The notes under the pieces were generated by a model. The model was given only the letters and a program-made list of their open reading frames with translations. It was not told the DNA's origin and did no database searches. Both the position numbers and the translations under genes were made by a program. From the NCBI RefSeq assembly GCF_000829695.1, contig NZ_BBNN01000017.1, positions 1-64,000 on the forward strand: DNA of 64,000 bases, written 5' to 3'. The stretch is from Streptomyces sp. NBRC 110035. Lineage in GTDB: Bacteria; Actinomycetota; Actinomycetes; Streptomycetales; Streptomycetaceae. This document shows positions 47,231 through 56,188 of this stretch, piece by piece (positions within the stretch are counted from its first letter, which is position 1; each line of letters starts with the position of its first letter).

Positions 47231-47251
47231 GCACTTGTCGGAAACAAGTGC
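47231..47251. promoter_or_regulatory. Perfect inverted repeat upstream of the riboswitch
   Basis: GCACTTGT (47231-47238) and ACAAGTGC (47244-47251) flank a 5-base spacer. It lies in the shared promoter region between the SLT gene and the genes to the right, and it looks like an operator. The bound regulator is not recognised. Confidence 0.5.
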
Positions 47252-47272
47252 GACCGTCATGGATCGCTCCGC

Positions 47273-47302
47273 TTGATCTTGTTCCGGGGGTTTTGGGATA
47301 CT
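47273..47302 (+). promoter_or_regulatory. Candidate plus-strand promoter
   Basis: TTGATC (47273-47278), an 18-base spacer and GATACT (47297-47302) resemble a vegetative promoter in the AT-richest part of this region. It would read towards the polyprenyl synthase gene with a leader of about 470 bases. Confidence 0.4.
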
Positions 47303-47445
47303 TGATCCTTTGCGGACACGGGGGGCCAACTCGCTTTCGGGCAAGGGGAAGTGCCGGTGGGGGCGAGGTGTGGGCGTGGCGGGGTGTGCGTGACTCACTT
47401 CACTGGCCGCACCGTGCGGGCACATGTGTCACCAAGGGGAATCCG

Positions 47446-47784
47446 ATGGCTTATTGCGGCAAATCGGACTCCGGAGTGGGTGGGGCGGCCCGTGTGCGGG
47501 ACCGGGTGCCCGGCCGCGTGCCGGGCTGCATCCTGAGGGTGGGGTGCTGCGCCCGAAAGGCGGCGAATATCCCGTATTGCCTACTGGACGGAAAGGGTCC
47601 GGTGGTGATCCGGCCCCGGAGGGCGCCGTCCACGCGTGCGCGGGTGGGGCCGGGGAACGCGGGTGCTGGCGGTGATCGAAACATGACCGGATACGCTGAC
47701 TCGAGTGATGTCAGCGACCTATCGACAAACTGGGCAAGACGTCTGAGCGCCAGTGGACACCAGCAGACAGGAGACCCCTCGTGA
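47446..47784 (+). CDS. Possible small Cys-containing ORF ahead of polyprenyl synthase
   Basis: A 112-residue frame starting MAYCGKSDSGVGGAARV behind AAGGGGAATCCG, an excellent ribosome site. Its stop TGA overlaps the GTG start of the next gene (GTGA), the pattern of coupled genes. It contains CILRVGCCARKAANIPYCLL and no recognised domain. Third-position GC is lower than in neighbouring genes, and the composition is not typical of a structured protein. It may be a leader ORF or a chance frame. Confidence 0.3.
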   Translation: MAYCGKSDSGVGGAARVRDRVPGRVPGCILRVGCCARKAANIPYCLLDGKGPVVIRPRRAPSTRARVGPGNAGAGGDRNMTGYADSSDVSDLSTNWARRLSASGHQQTGDPS

Positions 47785-48791
47785 CCGTCGTCGGGCCGTT
47801 CGGGCTGAGCGTGCGGGACCAGGCTCTGGAGGCCGATGTCCAGGCCGGGATGACGGCTGTCGAGGAAGGGCTGCTCGAGGCGACGAAGAGTGAGGTCCCC
47901 TTCATCACCGAGGCCGCCCAGCACCTGGTGCGGGCCGGCGGCAAGCGGTTCCGGCCGCTGCTCGTGACGCTCGCCGCCCAGTTCGGCGACCCCTACGCGC
48001 CCGGTGTCGTCCCGTCCGCCGTGGTCGTGGAGCTGACCCACCTGGCCACGCTGTACCACGACGACGTGATGGACGACGCCACCGTGCGGCGCGGGGTGCC
48101 CAGCGCCAACACCCGCTGGGGCAACTCCGTCGCGGTCCTCACCGGCGACTTCCTCTTCGCACGCGCGTCGCACATCCTGGCCGACCTCGGTCCGGAGGCC
48201 GTACGGGTGCAGGCCGAGGCGTTCGAGCGGCTGGTCACCGGCCAGATCCTGGAGACCGCGGGGCCGCAGGAGGGCCGGGACCCGGTCGACCACTACCTGG
48301 ACGTCCTCGGCGGCAAGACCGGCTCGCTGGTCGCCGTCGCCTGCCGGTTCGGCGCCATGATGTCCGGCGCGGACGGCGAGGTCGTGGACGTGCTGACCCA
48401 GTACGGCGAGCGCCTCGGTGTCGCCTTCCAACTCGCCGACGACGTACTGGACATCGCCTCCGACTCCCACGAGTCCGGAAAGACCCCGGGCACCGACCTG
48501 CGTGAGGGCATCCCGACGCTGCCCGTGCTGCGGCTGCGCGAGCGGGCGGCCCGGCTGGGGCTGGCCGAGGACATCGCCCTGTGCGAGCTGCTCGACTCCG
48601 ACCTCGGCGACGACGCCCGGCACGCCGAGGCGCTGCGGCTGCTGCGCGCCCACCCCGCGCTGGAGCAGGCCCGGCAGGACACCGTGCGCTACGCGGAGGA
48701 GGCGCGCTCGGCGCTGGCCCCGCTGCCGGAGTGCGAGTCGAAGACGGCCCTGGTCGAGCTGTGCGACGCCGTGGTGCACCGGGCCGGCTGA
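47781..48791 (+). CDS. Long-chain polyprenyl diphosphate synthase (menaquinone side chain)
   Basis: A 336-residue trans-prenyltransferase. The first Asp-rich motif is LYHDDVMDDATVRRG (Asp94-Asp98), the second is FQLADDVLDIASD, and FRPLLVTLAAQFGD is the usual early helix. It condenses isopentenyl diphosphate onto an allylic primer to make the long side chain of menaquinone. The residues before the first Asp-rich motif are small (ATLYH), which suits a long product. GTG at 47781 has the ribosome site ACAGGAGACC. A hepta- or nonaprenyl product is expected, but length cannot be read directly. Confidence 0.92.
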   Translation: MTVVGPFGLSVRDQALEADVQAGMTAVEEGLLEATKSEVPFITEAAQHLVRAGGKRFRPLLVTLAAQFGDPYAPGVVPSAVVVELTHLATLYHDDVMDDATVRRGVPSANTRWGNSVAVLTGDFLFARASHILADLGPEAVRVQAEAFERLVTGQILETAGPQEGRDPVDHYLDVLGGKTGSLVAVACRFGAMMSGADGEVVDVLTQYGERLGVAFQLADDVLDIASDSHESGKTPGTDLREGIPTLPVLRLRERAARLGLAEDIALCELLDSDLGDDARHAEALRLLRAHPALEQARQDTVRYAEEARSALAPLPECESKTALVELCDAVVHRAG

Positions 48792-49046
48792 CCCGCCGCC
48801 ACCCCGTCCGTCGCCCCGGCCCCCGACCCCTACTGGTCGAGGGCCGAAACGACGCCCCGTGTCATACCGCAGCAGTACGCGGAGTTGAGTCCGGGGGCTG
48901 ACGCGTCTGCCCGCCGGGTTTGGTCAGATGGAACACGACGGACATCACCACTCCTCACCGATTCGGGTGAGGACGGCGGCTCAGGGTGTGACTGGTGCGA
49001 GCGACACGAGACGCAGGCCGCCGCCGACCACGGAGGTAGGGCACAC

Positions 49047-50303
49047 ATGGCACCGTACGAATCCGACGACACGACGACCGCTCGTCAGGCCGGCGAGGCC
49101 GACGAGCGGGGCGCGGGCCGGCGCAGGGCCGCGCGGTACGTCGTCCCGGTCACGGTGATGGGAGTGGCGGCCGCGACCATCGGGCTCGTCCCCGCGCTCG
49201 CCGACTCCGGCGACCCGGACCTGCCGAAGATCACCGCCGCGCAGCTCATCGAGAAAATGGCCCAGTCGGACGTCGAGCAGCTGTCCGGCACCGTGAAGAT
49301 CACCACCGACCTCGGGCTGCCGGACCTCGGCGGCCTGGAGAGCAGCCTGACCCCCGGCGCCATGGGCCGGGGCGGGGACGGCGGTTCCTCCGCCGACCCG
49401 ACGGCCAGGCTCACTGAGCTGGCGTCCGGCACGCACACCCTGCGCATCGCGGCCGACGGCGCCGACCGGCAGAAGGTGTCGCTGCTCGGGAACGCGTCCG
49501 AGTACAGCCTGATCCACAACGGCGAGGACGTCTGGGGCTACGACAGCGAGTCCAACGAGGTCTTCCACGGCACCACCGACGAGTCCGCCGGGGACGAGGA
49601 CCGGGAGCACCAGCCCCCGGCCACGCCGAAGGACTTCGCCGAAGAGGCGCTGAAGTCGGTCGACGCCACCACGTCCGTCACCGTCGACGGCACCGCGCAG
49701 GTGGCCGGCCGGGACGCGTACAAGCTGGTCGTCAAGCCCCGGCAGGCCGGCTCCACGGTCGGCGCCATCAGTATCGCGGTGGACCACAGAACCGGTACGC
49801 CGCTGAAGTTCACGCTGACCCCGGCGAGCGGCGGTGCCGCCGTCGTGGACATCGGCTTCACCAAGGTCGGCTTCGACCGGCCGGCCGCCTCGACCTTCGA
49901 CTTCACCCCGCCCAAGGGCGCCAAGGTGACCGAGGAGGGCGAGCTGGACGGCGGTGAAAAGGGCAGCGGCGAGAAGGGCGGGGAGCACCGGAGGCCGGAG
50001 GGCGCCCCGAAGTCCGAGGAGGACCTGGCCAAGGGCCTCGACGGACTGAAGGTGCTCGGCGAGGGCTGGAACTCCGTCGCCACCTTCGGCACCGGCGCCG
50101 AGGGCGGTCTGCCGACCGGCTCCGGAGGAGGTGACCTCGACGGCTTCCTCGGCTCGCTCGGCGACCAGGTGAAGGGCGAGTTCGGCACGGGCACCGTGTT
50201 CAGCACCCGCCTGGTCAACGCCCTGTTCACCGAGGACGGCACGGTCTACGTGGGCGCCGTCACCAAGGACGCCCTGGTGAAGGCGGCCGACGAGGCGAAG
50301 TAA
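49047..50303 (+). CDS. LolA/RseB-like lipoprotein carrier-fold protein
   Basis: A 418-residue protein from ATG 49047, which has the ribosome site CGGAGGTAGG. One N-terminal helix (RYVVPVTVMGVAAATIGLVPAL) anchors or exports it. The rest is a half-barrel like LolA or RseB: AAQLIEKMAQSDVEQLSGTV, SLIHNGEDVWGYDSESNEV and AGRDAYKLVVKPRQAGSTVG. Long Gly/Glu linkers and an extra C-terminal domain (EDGTVYVGAVTKDALVKAAD) are present. Gram-positive homologues bind lipids or lipoproteins outside the membrane and are often paired with an ABC transporter. Here that transporter survives only as the relic just downstream. Confidence 0.8.
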   Translation: MAPYESDDTTTARQAGEADERGAGRRRAARYVVPVTVMGVAAATIGLVPALADSGDPDLPKITAAQLIEKMAQSDVEQLSGTVKITTDLGLPDLGGLESSLTPGAMGRGGDGGSSADPTARLTELASGTHTLRIAADGADRQKVSLLGNASEYSLIHNGEDVWGYDSESNEVFHGTTDESAGDEDREHQPPATPKDFAEEALKSVDATTSVTVDGTAQVAGRDAYKLVVKPRQAGSTVGAISIAVDHRTGTPLKFTLTPASGGAAVVDIGFTKVGFDRPAASTFDFTPPKGAKVTEEGELDGGEKGSGEKGGEHRRPEGAPKSEEDLAKGLDGLKVLGEGWNSVATFGTGAEGGLPTGSGGGDLDGFLGSLGDQVKGEFGTGTVFSTRLVNALFTEDGTVYVGAVTKDALVKAADEAK

Positions 50304-50326
50304 CCCGGGCAGCGGCACGACAGGCA

Positions 50327-50760
50327 ATGAGGGAGCACGAGGGGCGGGGCGTCCGCCACGCGGGGCACGGGTGGCGGCGTCATCGTCCCCCGTGCCCTCC
50401 CCGGGCGCTACCGCGGCGGGCAGCTCGCCGTCGACGGCCTCGAACTGCTCACCCCGGGGCCCGTCGCCGATCTGGCCGCGGGCAGCCGCGGCCGGCTGGT
50501 GGTGACCGCACCGGACCCGGCGGACGCGGCGCGGGCGCTGAAGGAACAGGGCGTCGGCGAAGTCGTGGTCACCGACGACCGGGCGACCGGTGAGGTGCCC
50601 GAGCACGACCTCGCCGGGGTGAACGCCGCGCTGGTGACGGCCGGCGTCCGGGTCCGCGGCTTCGGGGTCGAACGGGCCTCACTGGAGGACGCGTTCGTGG
50701 CGCTGACCGGGGAGGGTCTCGACGTCGCGGGCCGAGACCGTCCGGGGGCCGGAGGGAACG
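50327..50760 (+). pseudogene. ABC transporter ATP-binding gene with a large internal deletion
   Basis: After an ATG at 50327, a frame change is needed to read GGGVIVPRALPGRYRGGQ and LAVDGLEL, which is the start of a drug-type ABC ATPase. The next codons read LLTPGPVADLAAGSRGRLVV, AAARALKEQ-like DAARALKEQGV, and VNAALVTAGVRVRGFGVERA and SLEDAFVALTGEGLDVAG, which is its last 100 residues. Walker A, the signature motif and Walker B are all missing. The junction is near 50445-50452. About 200 codons are therefore lost, and the partner permease is also absent. The tail reads on without a natural stop. Confidence 0.85.
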
Positions 50761-51001
50761 GCGCGGCCGAAACCCCGTACCCGCCGGGCAGCTGTTCGGC
50801 GGGCCGGCAATGCGGAGTTGCCGTCATGCCGGGCGCTCCCCGGGACGAAGAGGAAACGGCGTGTCAGGGTCACCCTCCAGATGGTCGGCGTGCGCCAATT
50901 GCAGGTATGCGCGCCGTATGCGTGAGCAGGCCAATGTCCGAGGGGATTCGGATGGCGCCCCTCGGTCGCCCGGCTGCTCGGCTCCTTCATTGCTCGGCTT
51001 C
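50761..51001. other. Non-coding stretch after the ABC relic
   Basis: No gene is supported. The ABC frame continues open to 51221, but its sequence is not family-like. The stretch leads into the 30-base direct repeat at 50992 and probably marks where the permease gene was deleted. Confidence 0.5.
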
Positions 51002-51061
51002 TCAGCTCCTTCGCCGCACGGTTCCTCGGTCGCTCGGCTTCTCAGCTCCTTCGCCGCACGG
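50992..51061. repeat. 30-base exact direct repeat, spacing 40
   Basis: The same 30 bases, starting GCTCGGCTTCTCAGCTCC, occur at 50992-51021 and 51032-51061. The amidase stop (51002-51004) lies in the first copy, so the repeat forms its C-terminus. Related CGGTCGC/GCTCGG pieces occur around it. Confidence 0.9.
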
Positions 51062-52282
51062 CTTCTCCACGGCCCCTGCCACGGCGAGCAGTAGTGCCTC
51101 CCGCCCGTGCGGTGCCACCAGTTGGAGTCCGGCCGGGCAGCCGTCGGCGCCGAACCCGGCGGGCAGGCTCAGCGCGGGGTGCCCGCTCAGGTTGAACGCC
51201 CAGGTGAGCGCGGTGGAGTAGACGTCCCCCGGTCCTTCGTGGCCGTGCGGCGCGGTGGGCACCGTGGGCGTCAGCAGCAACTCGGCGCCGGCGAAGAGGC
51301 CGGCCAGGCGCCGGTCGTTCTCCGCCCGGACGCGGTGGGCACCGGCGAGGCCGGAGGAGGTCGTGCCGGGGCTGCGCAGGGCGAGCCAGGCCGGGGCAGG
51401 GTCCAGGAGCAGCGGCGGTGCCGACGGCCGTACGAGCCGTACGACTCCGGCGTCGACGAGCCGGTCGACCGCCGCCCGTGCCAGCGCGAGGGGCTCCGGG
51501 CCGGGACCGGCGAAGCCGAGGTCGGGGGACCAGACGGCGGTGCGCGGGAGAGGCGGCTGCGCCTCGACGCCGGTGGGTGCCGGTGACACCGCCTGCCACC
51601 AGGCCGCCGCGTCGGCCGCCGTACGGGCGAGGACTCCGGGCGCCGCGAGACCCGTGCGGTCGGGTGAGGGGAGCAGGCCGTTGGTGGCCTTGAGGCCGAC
51701 GACTCCGCACCATGCCGCCGGGATGCGTACCGACCCCGCGCCGTCGCTGCCCGTCGCCAGCGGCACCAGGCCCGCCGCCACCGCGACCGCGGCACCGGCG
51801 GAGGAACCGCCCGGCGTGCGGTCGGCCCGCCACGGATTGACGGTCCGTCCGCGCGCCCCGAGACCCCAGGTCTGCCAGGAGGTGCCGGGCCCGGGTGTCG
51901 CGGTGGCACCCACCGCGACACCACCGGCCGCGAGCAGCGGCCCCGCCGCCCGCAGCCCGTGCCGCCCCTTCTTGACGGCGACGGGCACCCCGGCCAGCGG
52001 CAGCCCGCGCGAGCTCCGGGACCCTCGGCCACGCCGGGGCCGGACGGACGCGGCGGAAGCGGGGGACGCGTCGGACGTGACGGATGTGGCAGATGTGGCA
52101 GATGTGGGGCCCGCCTCGATCAGGGCGTCCACCTCACCCGCCCGCCGCAGTGCCTCCTCGGCCCACACCTCGGTGAACGCGCACACCACCGGGTCGGCCC
52201 GTTCGATCCGCTCCAGCGCCTCCGCGACCACATCGACGGCCCGCACCGTTCCCGCGCGCACCGCGGAGGCGATCTCCGCCAC
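51002..52282 (-). CDS. Amidase signature family protein
   Basis: A 426-residue protein if it starts at GTG 52282 ([20 protein letters not shown]). The Ser-cisSer-Lys triad is visible: Lys in [13 protein letters not shown], Ser in [14 protein letters not shown], and the nucleophile Ser in [16 protein letters not shown] (usually GSDTGGS). The C-terminal part has [20 protein letters not shown]. These enzymes hydrolyse small amides and nitriles. The start is uncertain, because the frame stays open upstream through the CCGAAG repeat to a CTG at 52345 that overlaps the stop of the DUF6668 gene. The C-terminus comes from the direct repeat and is probably altered. Confidence 0.82.
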   Translation of the reverse strand: MAEIASAVRAGTVRAVDVVAEALERIERADPVVCAFTEVWAEEALRRAGEVDALIEAGPTSATSATSVTSDASPASAASVRPRRGRGSRSSRGLPLAGVPVAVKKGRHGLRAAGPLLAAGGVAVGATATPGPGTSWQTWGLGARGRTVNPWRADRTPGGSSAGAAVAVAAGLVPLATGSDGAGSVRIPAAWCGVVGLKATNGLLPSPDRTGLAAPGVLARTAADAAAWWQAVSPAPTGVEAQPPLPRTAVWSPDLGFAGPGPEPLALARAAVDRLVDAGVVRLVRPSAPPLLLDPAPAWLALRSPGTTSSGLAGAHRVRAENDRRLAGLFAGAELLLTPTVPTAPHGHEGPGDVYSTALTWAFNLSGHPALSLPAGFGADGCPAGLQLVAPHGREALLLAVAGAVEKPCGEGAEKPSDRGTVRRRS

Positions 52283-52317
52283 CGAAGCCGAAGCCGAAGC
52301 CGAAGCCGAAGCCGAAG
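52282..52317. repeat. Hexanucleotide microsatellite CCGAAG, six units
   Basis: Six exact units touch the likely GTG start of the amidase. On the minus strand they encode alternating Ala-Ser if translation begins further upstream. Each unit is a multiple of three, so copy changes keep the frame. Confidence 0.9.
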
Positions 52318-52341
52318 CCCGAGTGGCGTCCCGGCCGCCGT

Positions 52342-52848
52342 TCAGCGCGTCGATCCCGTCGGACGGGCCAGTGGCTCGGCACCACGCGGCAGGGGGCCGC
52401 CCAGGTCGCCCGGGCGCCACTCGGGCACCCACGGCACGCGGGGGACGCCGATCACCGACTCGAGGTGCCGGAGCCGCTGGGCGAGGGAGCGCGGCAGGCG
52501 ACCCGGCGCGTCCGCCACCAGGGCGACGGCATCGAGATCGAGCCCGTACGGGACCTTTCGGCGCCGGAACGTCTCCACGGCCGGGACGACGGTCTCCAGA
52601 CCGGACGCGTGGGTCCGGGCGACGAGCAGCAGCGCCTGCGGACCGGCCGGTCCGGTCCGGGCGCGGCCACTGTCGTGACCACCGTGCACCGCGGCGGGCG
52701 TGGAGACCCCGGCGCCGCCGTGGAGGCCGGCCCAGGGCAAGCGCCGGGTTGTCGCCCGGGCGCGGGCGGGTTCCGGCGGGCCCGGTTCCGGCACACCCAC
52801 CGCTCCTCGGATCCAGATCTCCGGTCCCTGCCGCATGCCGGTACGCAT
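52342..52848 (-). CDS. DUF6668-type protein with a degenerate P-loop
   Basis: A 168-residue protein starting [17 protein letters not shown] (ATG 52848; ATG 52836 is also possible). The centre has [20 protein letters not shown], which resembles the Walker A of ParA/MinD-like proteins without the invariant Lys. It is followed by [20 protein letters not shown] and [20 protein letters not shown], like later strands of that fold. I recall such proteins in Streptomyces under this DUF name, often near a TPR protein, as here (divergent, 133 bases away). Its function is unknown. Nucleotide binding is doubtful given the missing Lys. Confidence 0.75.
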   Translation of the reverse strand: MRTGMRQGPEIWIRGAVGVPEPGPPEPARARATTRRLPWAGLHGGAGVSTPAAVHGGHDSGRARTGPAGPQALLLVARTHASGLETVVPAVETFRRRKVPYGLDLDAVALVADAPGRLPRSLAQRLRHLESVIGVPRVPWVPEWRPGDLGGPLPRGAEPLARPTGSTR

Positions 52849-52981
52849 GCCCGTTCCGCCGCCTCGCCACCCCGGCCCTCATGCCGGCCGTTGGGACGAG
52901 CCTGTGACAACGCGGTGACGTGAGAAACAGGGGGGCGGCGGACAGACTCGTCGGTAGGTTCACGACCCGAACGAGGGAACG

Positions 52982-54439
52982 ATGGCGCGACTCAGCCGTG
53001 AGAAGAAGCGGGAACAGCAGCAGGCCGCACACGCGGCGCACCTTGCGGCAGTGCCGATCGACGTCCGTATACCCGTTGCCGCGGGAGGCGGCGCGGGTGC
53101 GCGGAGCGCGTCCGTCGACGGGGTGCTGGTGGTCGCCGGACCCGGTGAGGAGGTTCAGCAGGCCGTGCTGAACCGGCTCCACCGCATCGCCCTCGCCTCG
53201 GGGCGTGCCGTCCTGGCCACCATCCACGACGAGCGCATCGGCTACGTCGTCCCCCTCCAGGTCGGCCCGGACGGTGCCAGCCACTTCACGGGGGAACCGG
53301 CGCCGATGAAACCGGAGCCGGGGCCGGCGCCCGCGTCGGGGTCCGAGCCGGAGCCGGCGCCGGTCCATGCGGCGGGCCGGGACACGGCCCAGCAGGAATC
53401 AGCGGCGACGCCGCACACCGCCGTCCCCTTCTCCACCGTCCCGGCCCCGGGCCCGGTCGCCGTCCTGCCCCCGCGCCCCGGGCACGACCGGCCGGCCCAC
53501 GTCCTGCGCCCCGTACCGGACCCGCCACGGGCACCGGCCCCGGACCGGGAGCCGGCACCCGACCCCGTACGGGACCCCGCCCCCACCTTCCGGCTGCGAC
53601 CGGTGCCCGGGGCGGCGGCGGGAGCGACACCCCCGGGAACGGTCGCGCCGCCGACCGGCGAGTTCGGCCCGCCCCCGCCCATGGACGCGCGCCCGCACCA
53701 CGCCCCCGAGGCGGACAGCCTCCCCGGGCCCCGGCCGGCAACCCCGAGGCCCCCGGCACACCCGCTCCCTCCGGTCGACCGGATACCGGGCCCGCTGCCT
53801 TCGCCGACCGGCCCGGCGCCGCAAGCCGGCCGCCCCCGGACGCCCGCACCACTTCCGGAAACCGCGTACGGCACCGAAACTCGCAGCGGCAGCGGCAGCG
53901 ATCCCGACCCCCAACCGACCCCGCCCCGCGGCTTCGACGCCGTGGCGGAGGCGATCCTCGGGGACGAGCCACCGGCCGTACCGGGCGAGACCCGTCTGGC
54001 CGAGCCCATGGGCCTGATCAACGACGCGGTCCGGGCGGGCCGGATCGACACCGCGGCCCGACTGGCCGGGGAGACGCTGACCGAGGCCTCGCAGACGCTG
54101 GGGCCGGAGCACCCCGAGGTGCTCCGGCTGCGCGAGCTGACCGCCTACATCGCCTACCTCGGCGACGAGCCGCTGCGCGCCTTCCGGCTCTCCCTCGACC
54201 TCGCCGGTATCCACCGCCGGGCGGGCGACGCGGAGGCCGCCTACGGCAACGTCCGCAGCGCGGCCACCGCCTGGCGCGCGGTGCGCGACCCGCTGCGTGG
54301 GCTGGAACTGGGGCGCGACCTGATCGAGCGGTGGACCGAACTCGCCACCGAGGGCGGTCCGGCCGCCGACGAGATCGAGGAACTGGAGTCCGCCCACGCC
54401 CGCATGGCCCGCCTGACCGACCGCGCCCGGCACGGGTGA
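52982..54439 (+). CDS. Proline-rich protein with C-terminal TPR-like domain
   Basis: A 485-residue protein with three parts. Residues 1-105 form a small fold ([40 protein letters not shown]). Residues 106-320 are a disordered Pro/Ala/Glu-rich stretch. Residues 330-480 are helical TPR-like repeats ([40 protein letters not shown]). ATG at 52982 follows GAGGGAACG. It is divergent from the DUF6668 gene. The architecture suggests a scaffold or adaptor, and no function is known to me. Confidence 0.75.
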   Translation: MARLSREKKREQQQAAHAAHLAAVPIDVRIPVAAGGGAGARSASVDGVLVVAGPGEEVQQAVLNRLHRIALASGRAVLATIHDERIGYVVPLQVGPDGASHFTGEPAPMKPEPGPAPASGSEPEPAPVHAAGRDTAQQESAATPHTAVPFSTVPAPGPVAVLPPRPGHDRPAHVLRPVPDPPRAPAPDREPAPDPVRDPAPTFRLRPVPGAAAGATPPGTVAPPTGEFGPPPPMDARPHHAPEADSLPGPRPATPRPPAHPLPPVDRIPGPLPSPTGPAPQAGRPRTPAPLPETAYGTETRSGSGSDPDPQPTPPRGFDAVAEAILGDEPPAVPGETRLAEPMGLINDAVRAGRIDTAARLAGETLTEASQTLGPEHPEVLRLRELTAYIAYLGDEPLRAFRLSLDLAGIHRRAGDAEAAYGNVRSAATAWRAVRDPLRGLELGRDLIERWTELATEGGPAADEIEELESAHARMARLTDRARHG

Positions 54440-54470
54440 ACGAGCGGGGCTCCCTCGGGCCGTGAAGGCC

Positions 54471-54988
54471 TCAGTGCACGCAGTACTCGTTGCCTTCCGG
54501 GTCCGTCATCACCGTCCAGGAACCGGACGGTTCCTCCACGCGCCGCAGCACCCGCGCCCCAAGCCGTTACAGCCGTGCCGCCTCCGCCTCGCGGCGCCCT
54601 CACCGGGGTGCAGGTCGGGGTGGAGCCGGTTCTTGGCCGTCCTCGGCTCCGGCACCCGCTGGAACAGCAGTCGCCGTCCCAGCCCGGTGCCGCTCTCCTC
54701 CTGGTACGGGTCGTCGGGGTGCCGCACCGCGGCCAGGTCACGCCAGGCGGCGCGGCCGTGCTGCTCGGTGGTCAGCTCGGCCGGTACGGCGCCCAGACCG
54801 AGCGGCCTCTCGACGAGGGCGCTGTGGTCCTCGACCGTGTACCCGAGGGCGGCGGCCCAGAAGTCGGCCTGTGCGTGCGGGGCGGCCGCGTCGATGACGA
54901 GCTTCCGGCGCACGGGAGTCACGGAGGCGACGGGGCCGGCGGAATCGGTGGGGCCGTCGGGGGCGGTTGATGCCGGTGGCTGCGTCAT
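54471..54988 (-). pseudogene. VOC/glyoxalase-like protein with a frameshift and a stop codon
   Basis: From ATG 54988 the frame gives VRRKLVIDAAAPHAQADFWA, ALGYTVEDHSALVERPLG and VPEPRTAKNRLHPDLHPGEG, a clear glyoxalase-like fold. It then shifts frame by one base near 54598-54605 and continues as REAEAARL-(TAA)-RLGARVLRR, EEPSGSWTVMTDPEGNEYCV with stop at 54471-54473. The in-frame TAA lies at 54567-54569, probably from an original GAA. Two independent lesions argue against a sequencing slip. The gene is dead or makes a shortened protein of about 140 residues plus junk. Confidence 0.88.
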
Positions 54989-55015
54989 GGAGCCATTCAA
55001 GCGCCCCGAGCAGCC

Positions 55016-56104
55016 CTACGGTCCGACTGTCGGCGCATCCACCGTGTTCACTGACTCCACCGCGCCAGCCGCATCCCCCGCCGGCTCCACAGGACTCGTC
55101 GCCGTCGCCATGGCGACGACCGTCGTGGCTGCACCGACTGCACCGACTGCACCGGTCGTGGCGGCCGCCGCTGCGGCCGCCACCCTCGCCCGCTCCCTGG
55201 TGAGCGCGCGGGCGGAGCGGCGGGCGGTGCGCAGCGCGTCCCAGGTCAGGAGCATGAGCGCCAGCCACACCAGGGCGAACCCGGCCCAGCGCTCGGGCGG
55301 CATGGCCTCCTTGAAGTAGAGGATGCCGAGCAGGAACTGGAACACCGGGGCCAGATACTGGAGCAGCCCCATCGTGGACAGCGGCACACGGATCGCGGCG
55401 GCGCCGAAGCAGACCAGGGGGAGCGCGGTGACGATCCCGGTGGCGGCGAGCAGCGCCGCGTGCCCCGTGCCCTCGGTGCCGAACGTGGAGTCGCCCTGGC
55501 TTCCCAGCCACAGCAGATAGCCGAGCGCGGGCAGGAACTGGACGGCCGTCTCGGCGGCCAGCGACTCGACGCCGCCGAGGTTGACCTTCTTCTTCACCAG
55601 CCCGTAGACGGCGAAGGAGAAGGCGAGGCAGAGCGAGATCCACGGCGGGCGGCCGTAACCGATGGTGAGGACGAGCACCGCGGCGAAGCCGACCCCGACC
55701 GCTGTCCACTGCACGGGCCGCAGCCGTTCCTTCAGCAGCAGGACGCCGATGGCGATGGTGACCAGCGGGTTGATGAAGTAGCCGAGGGAGGCCTCGACGA
55801 CGTGCCCGGAGTTCACCGACCAGATGTAGACGCCCCAGTTCACGGTGATGACCGTCGCGGCGACCGTGATCAGGGCCAGCCGGCGGGGCTGCCGCAGCAG
55901 CTCCCCGAGCCAGGCCCAGCGGCGTACGACGAGCAGGGCGGCGCCCACGAAGAACAGCGACCAGACCATCCGGTGGGCCAGGATCTCCACGGCCCCCGCG
56001 GGTTTGAGGAGCGGCCAGAAGAGGGGGACGAGTCCCCACATGCCGTATGCCGCGAAGCCGTTCAGCAGTCCCTTGCGCCGCTCGTTGGCCGACTTCTCGG
56101 TCAC
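55016..56104 (-). CDS. rarD: EamA/RarD-type transporter
   Basis: A 362-residue membrane protein with ten helices and two EamA repeats. It begins RRKGLLNGFAAYGMWGLVPL with FWPLLKPAGAVEILAHRMVW, the classic RarD start. The last 60 residues form an Ala/Thr/Val-rich hydrophilic tail (AAAAAATTGAVGAVGAAT) beyond the usual RarD end near 300. RarD proteins are drug/metabolite transporters of uncertain substrate. GTG at 56104 has the ribosome site GAGAAGGAGG. Confidence 0.9.
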   Translation of the reverse strand: MTEKSANERRKGLLNGFAAYGMWGLVPLFWPLLKPAGAVEILAHRMVWSLFFVGAALLVVRRWAWLGELLRQPRRLALITVAATVITVNWGVYIWSVNSGHVVEASLGYFINPLVTIAIGVLLLKERLRPVQWTAVGVGFAAVLVLTIGYGRPPWISLCLAFSFAVYGLVKKKVNLGGVESLAAETAVQFLPALGYLLWLGSQGDSTFGTEGTGHAALLAATGIVTALPLVCFGAAAIRVPLSTMGLLQYLAPVFQFLLGILYFKEAMPPERWAGFALVWLALMLLTWDALRTARRSARALTRERARVAAAAAAATTGAVGAVGAATTVVAMATATSPVEPAGDAAGAVESVNTVDAPTVGP

Positions 56105-56188
56105 GGGTCCTCCTTCTCACCTGCTGCGTCCGGGGCGTTCGACGCCTGCCGTCCGGGCGGCCGACGCCCGCCCGGACGACGGTAACGC

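Noticed and set aside
50499..51221. A 240-residue gene across the ABC relic and beyond
   Set aside because: Only its first half is ABC-like. The rest is Ser/Arg/Pro-rich read-through opposite the amidase.
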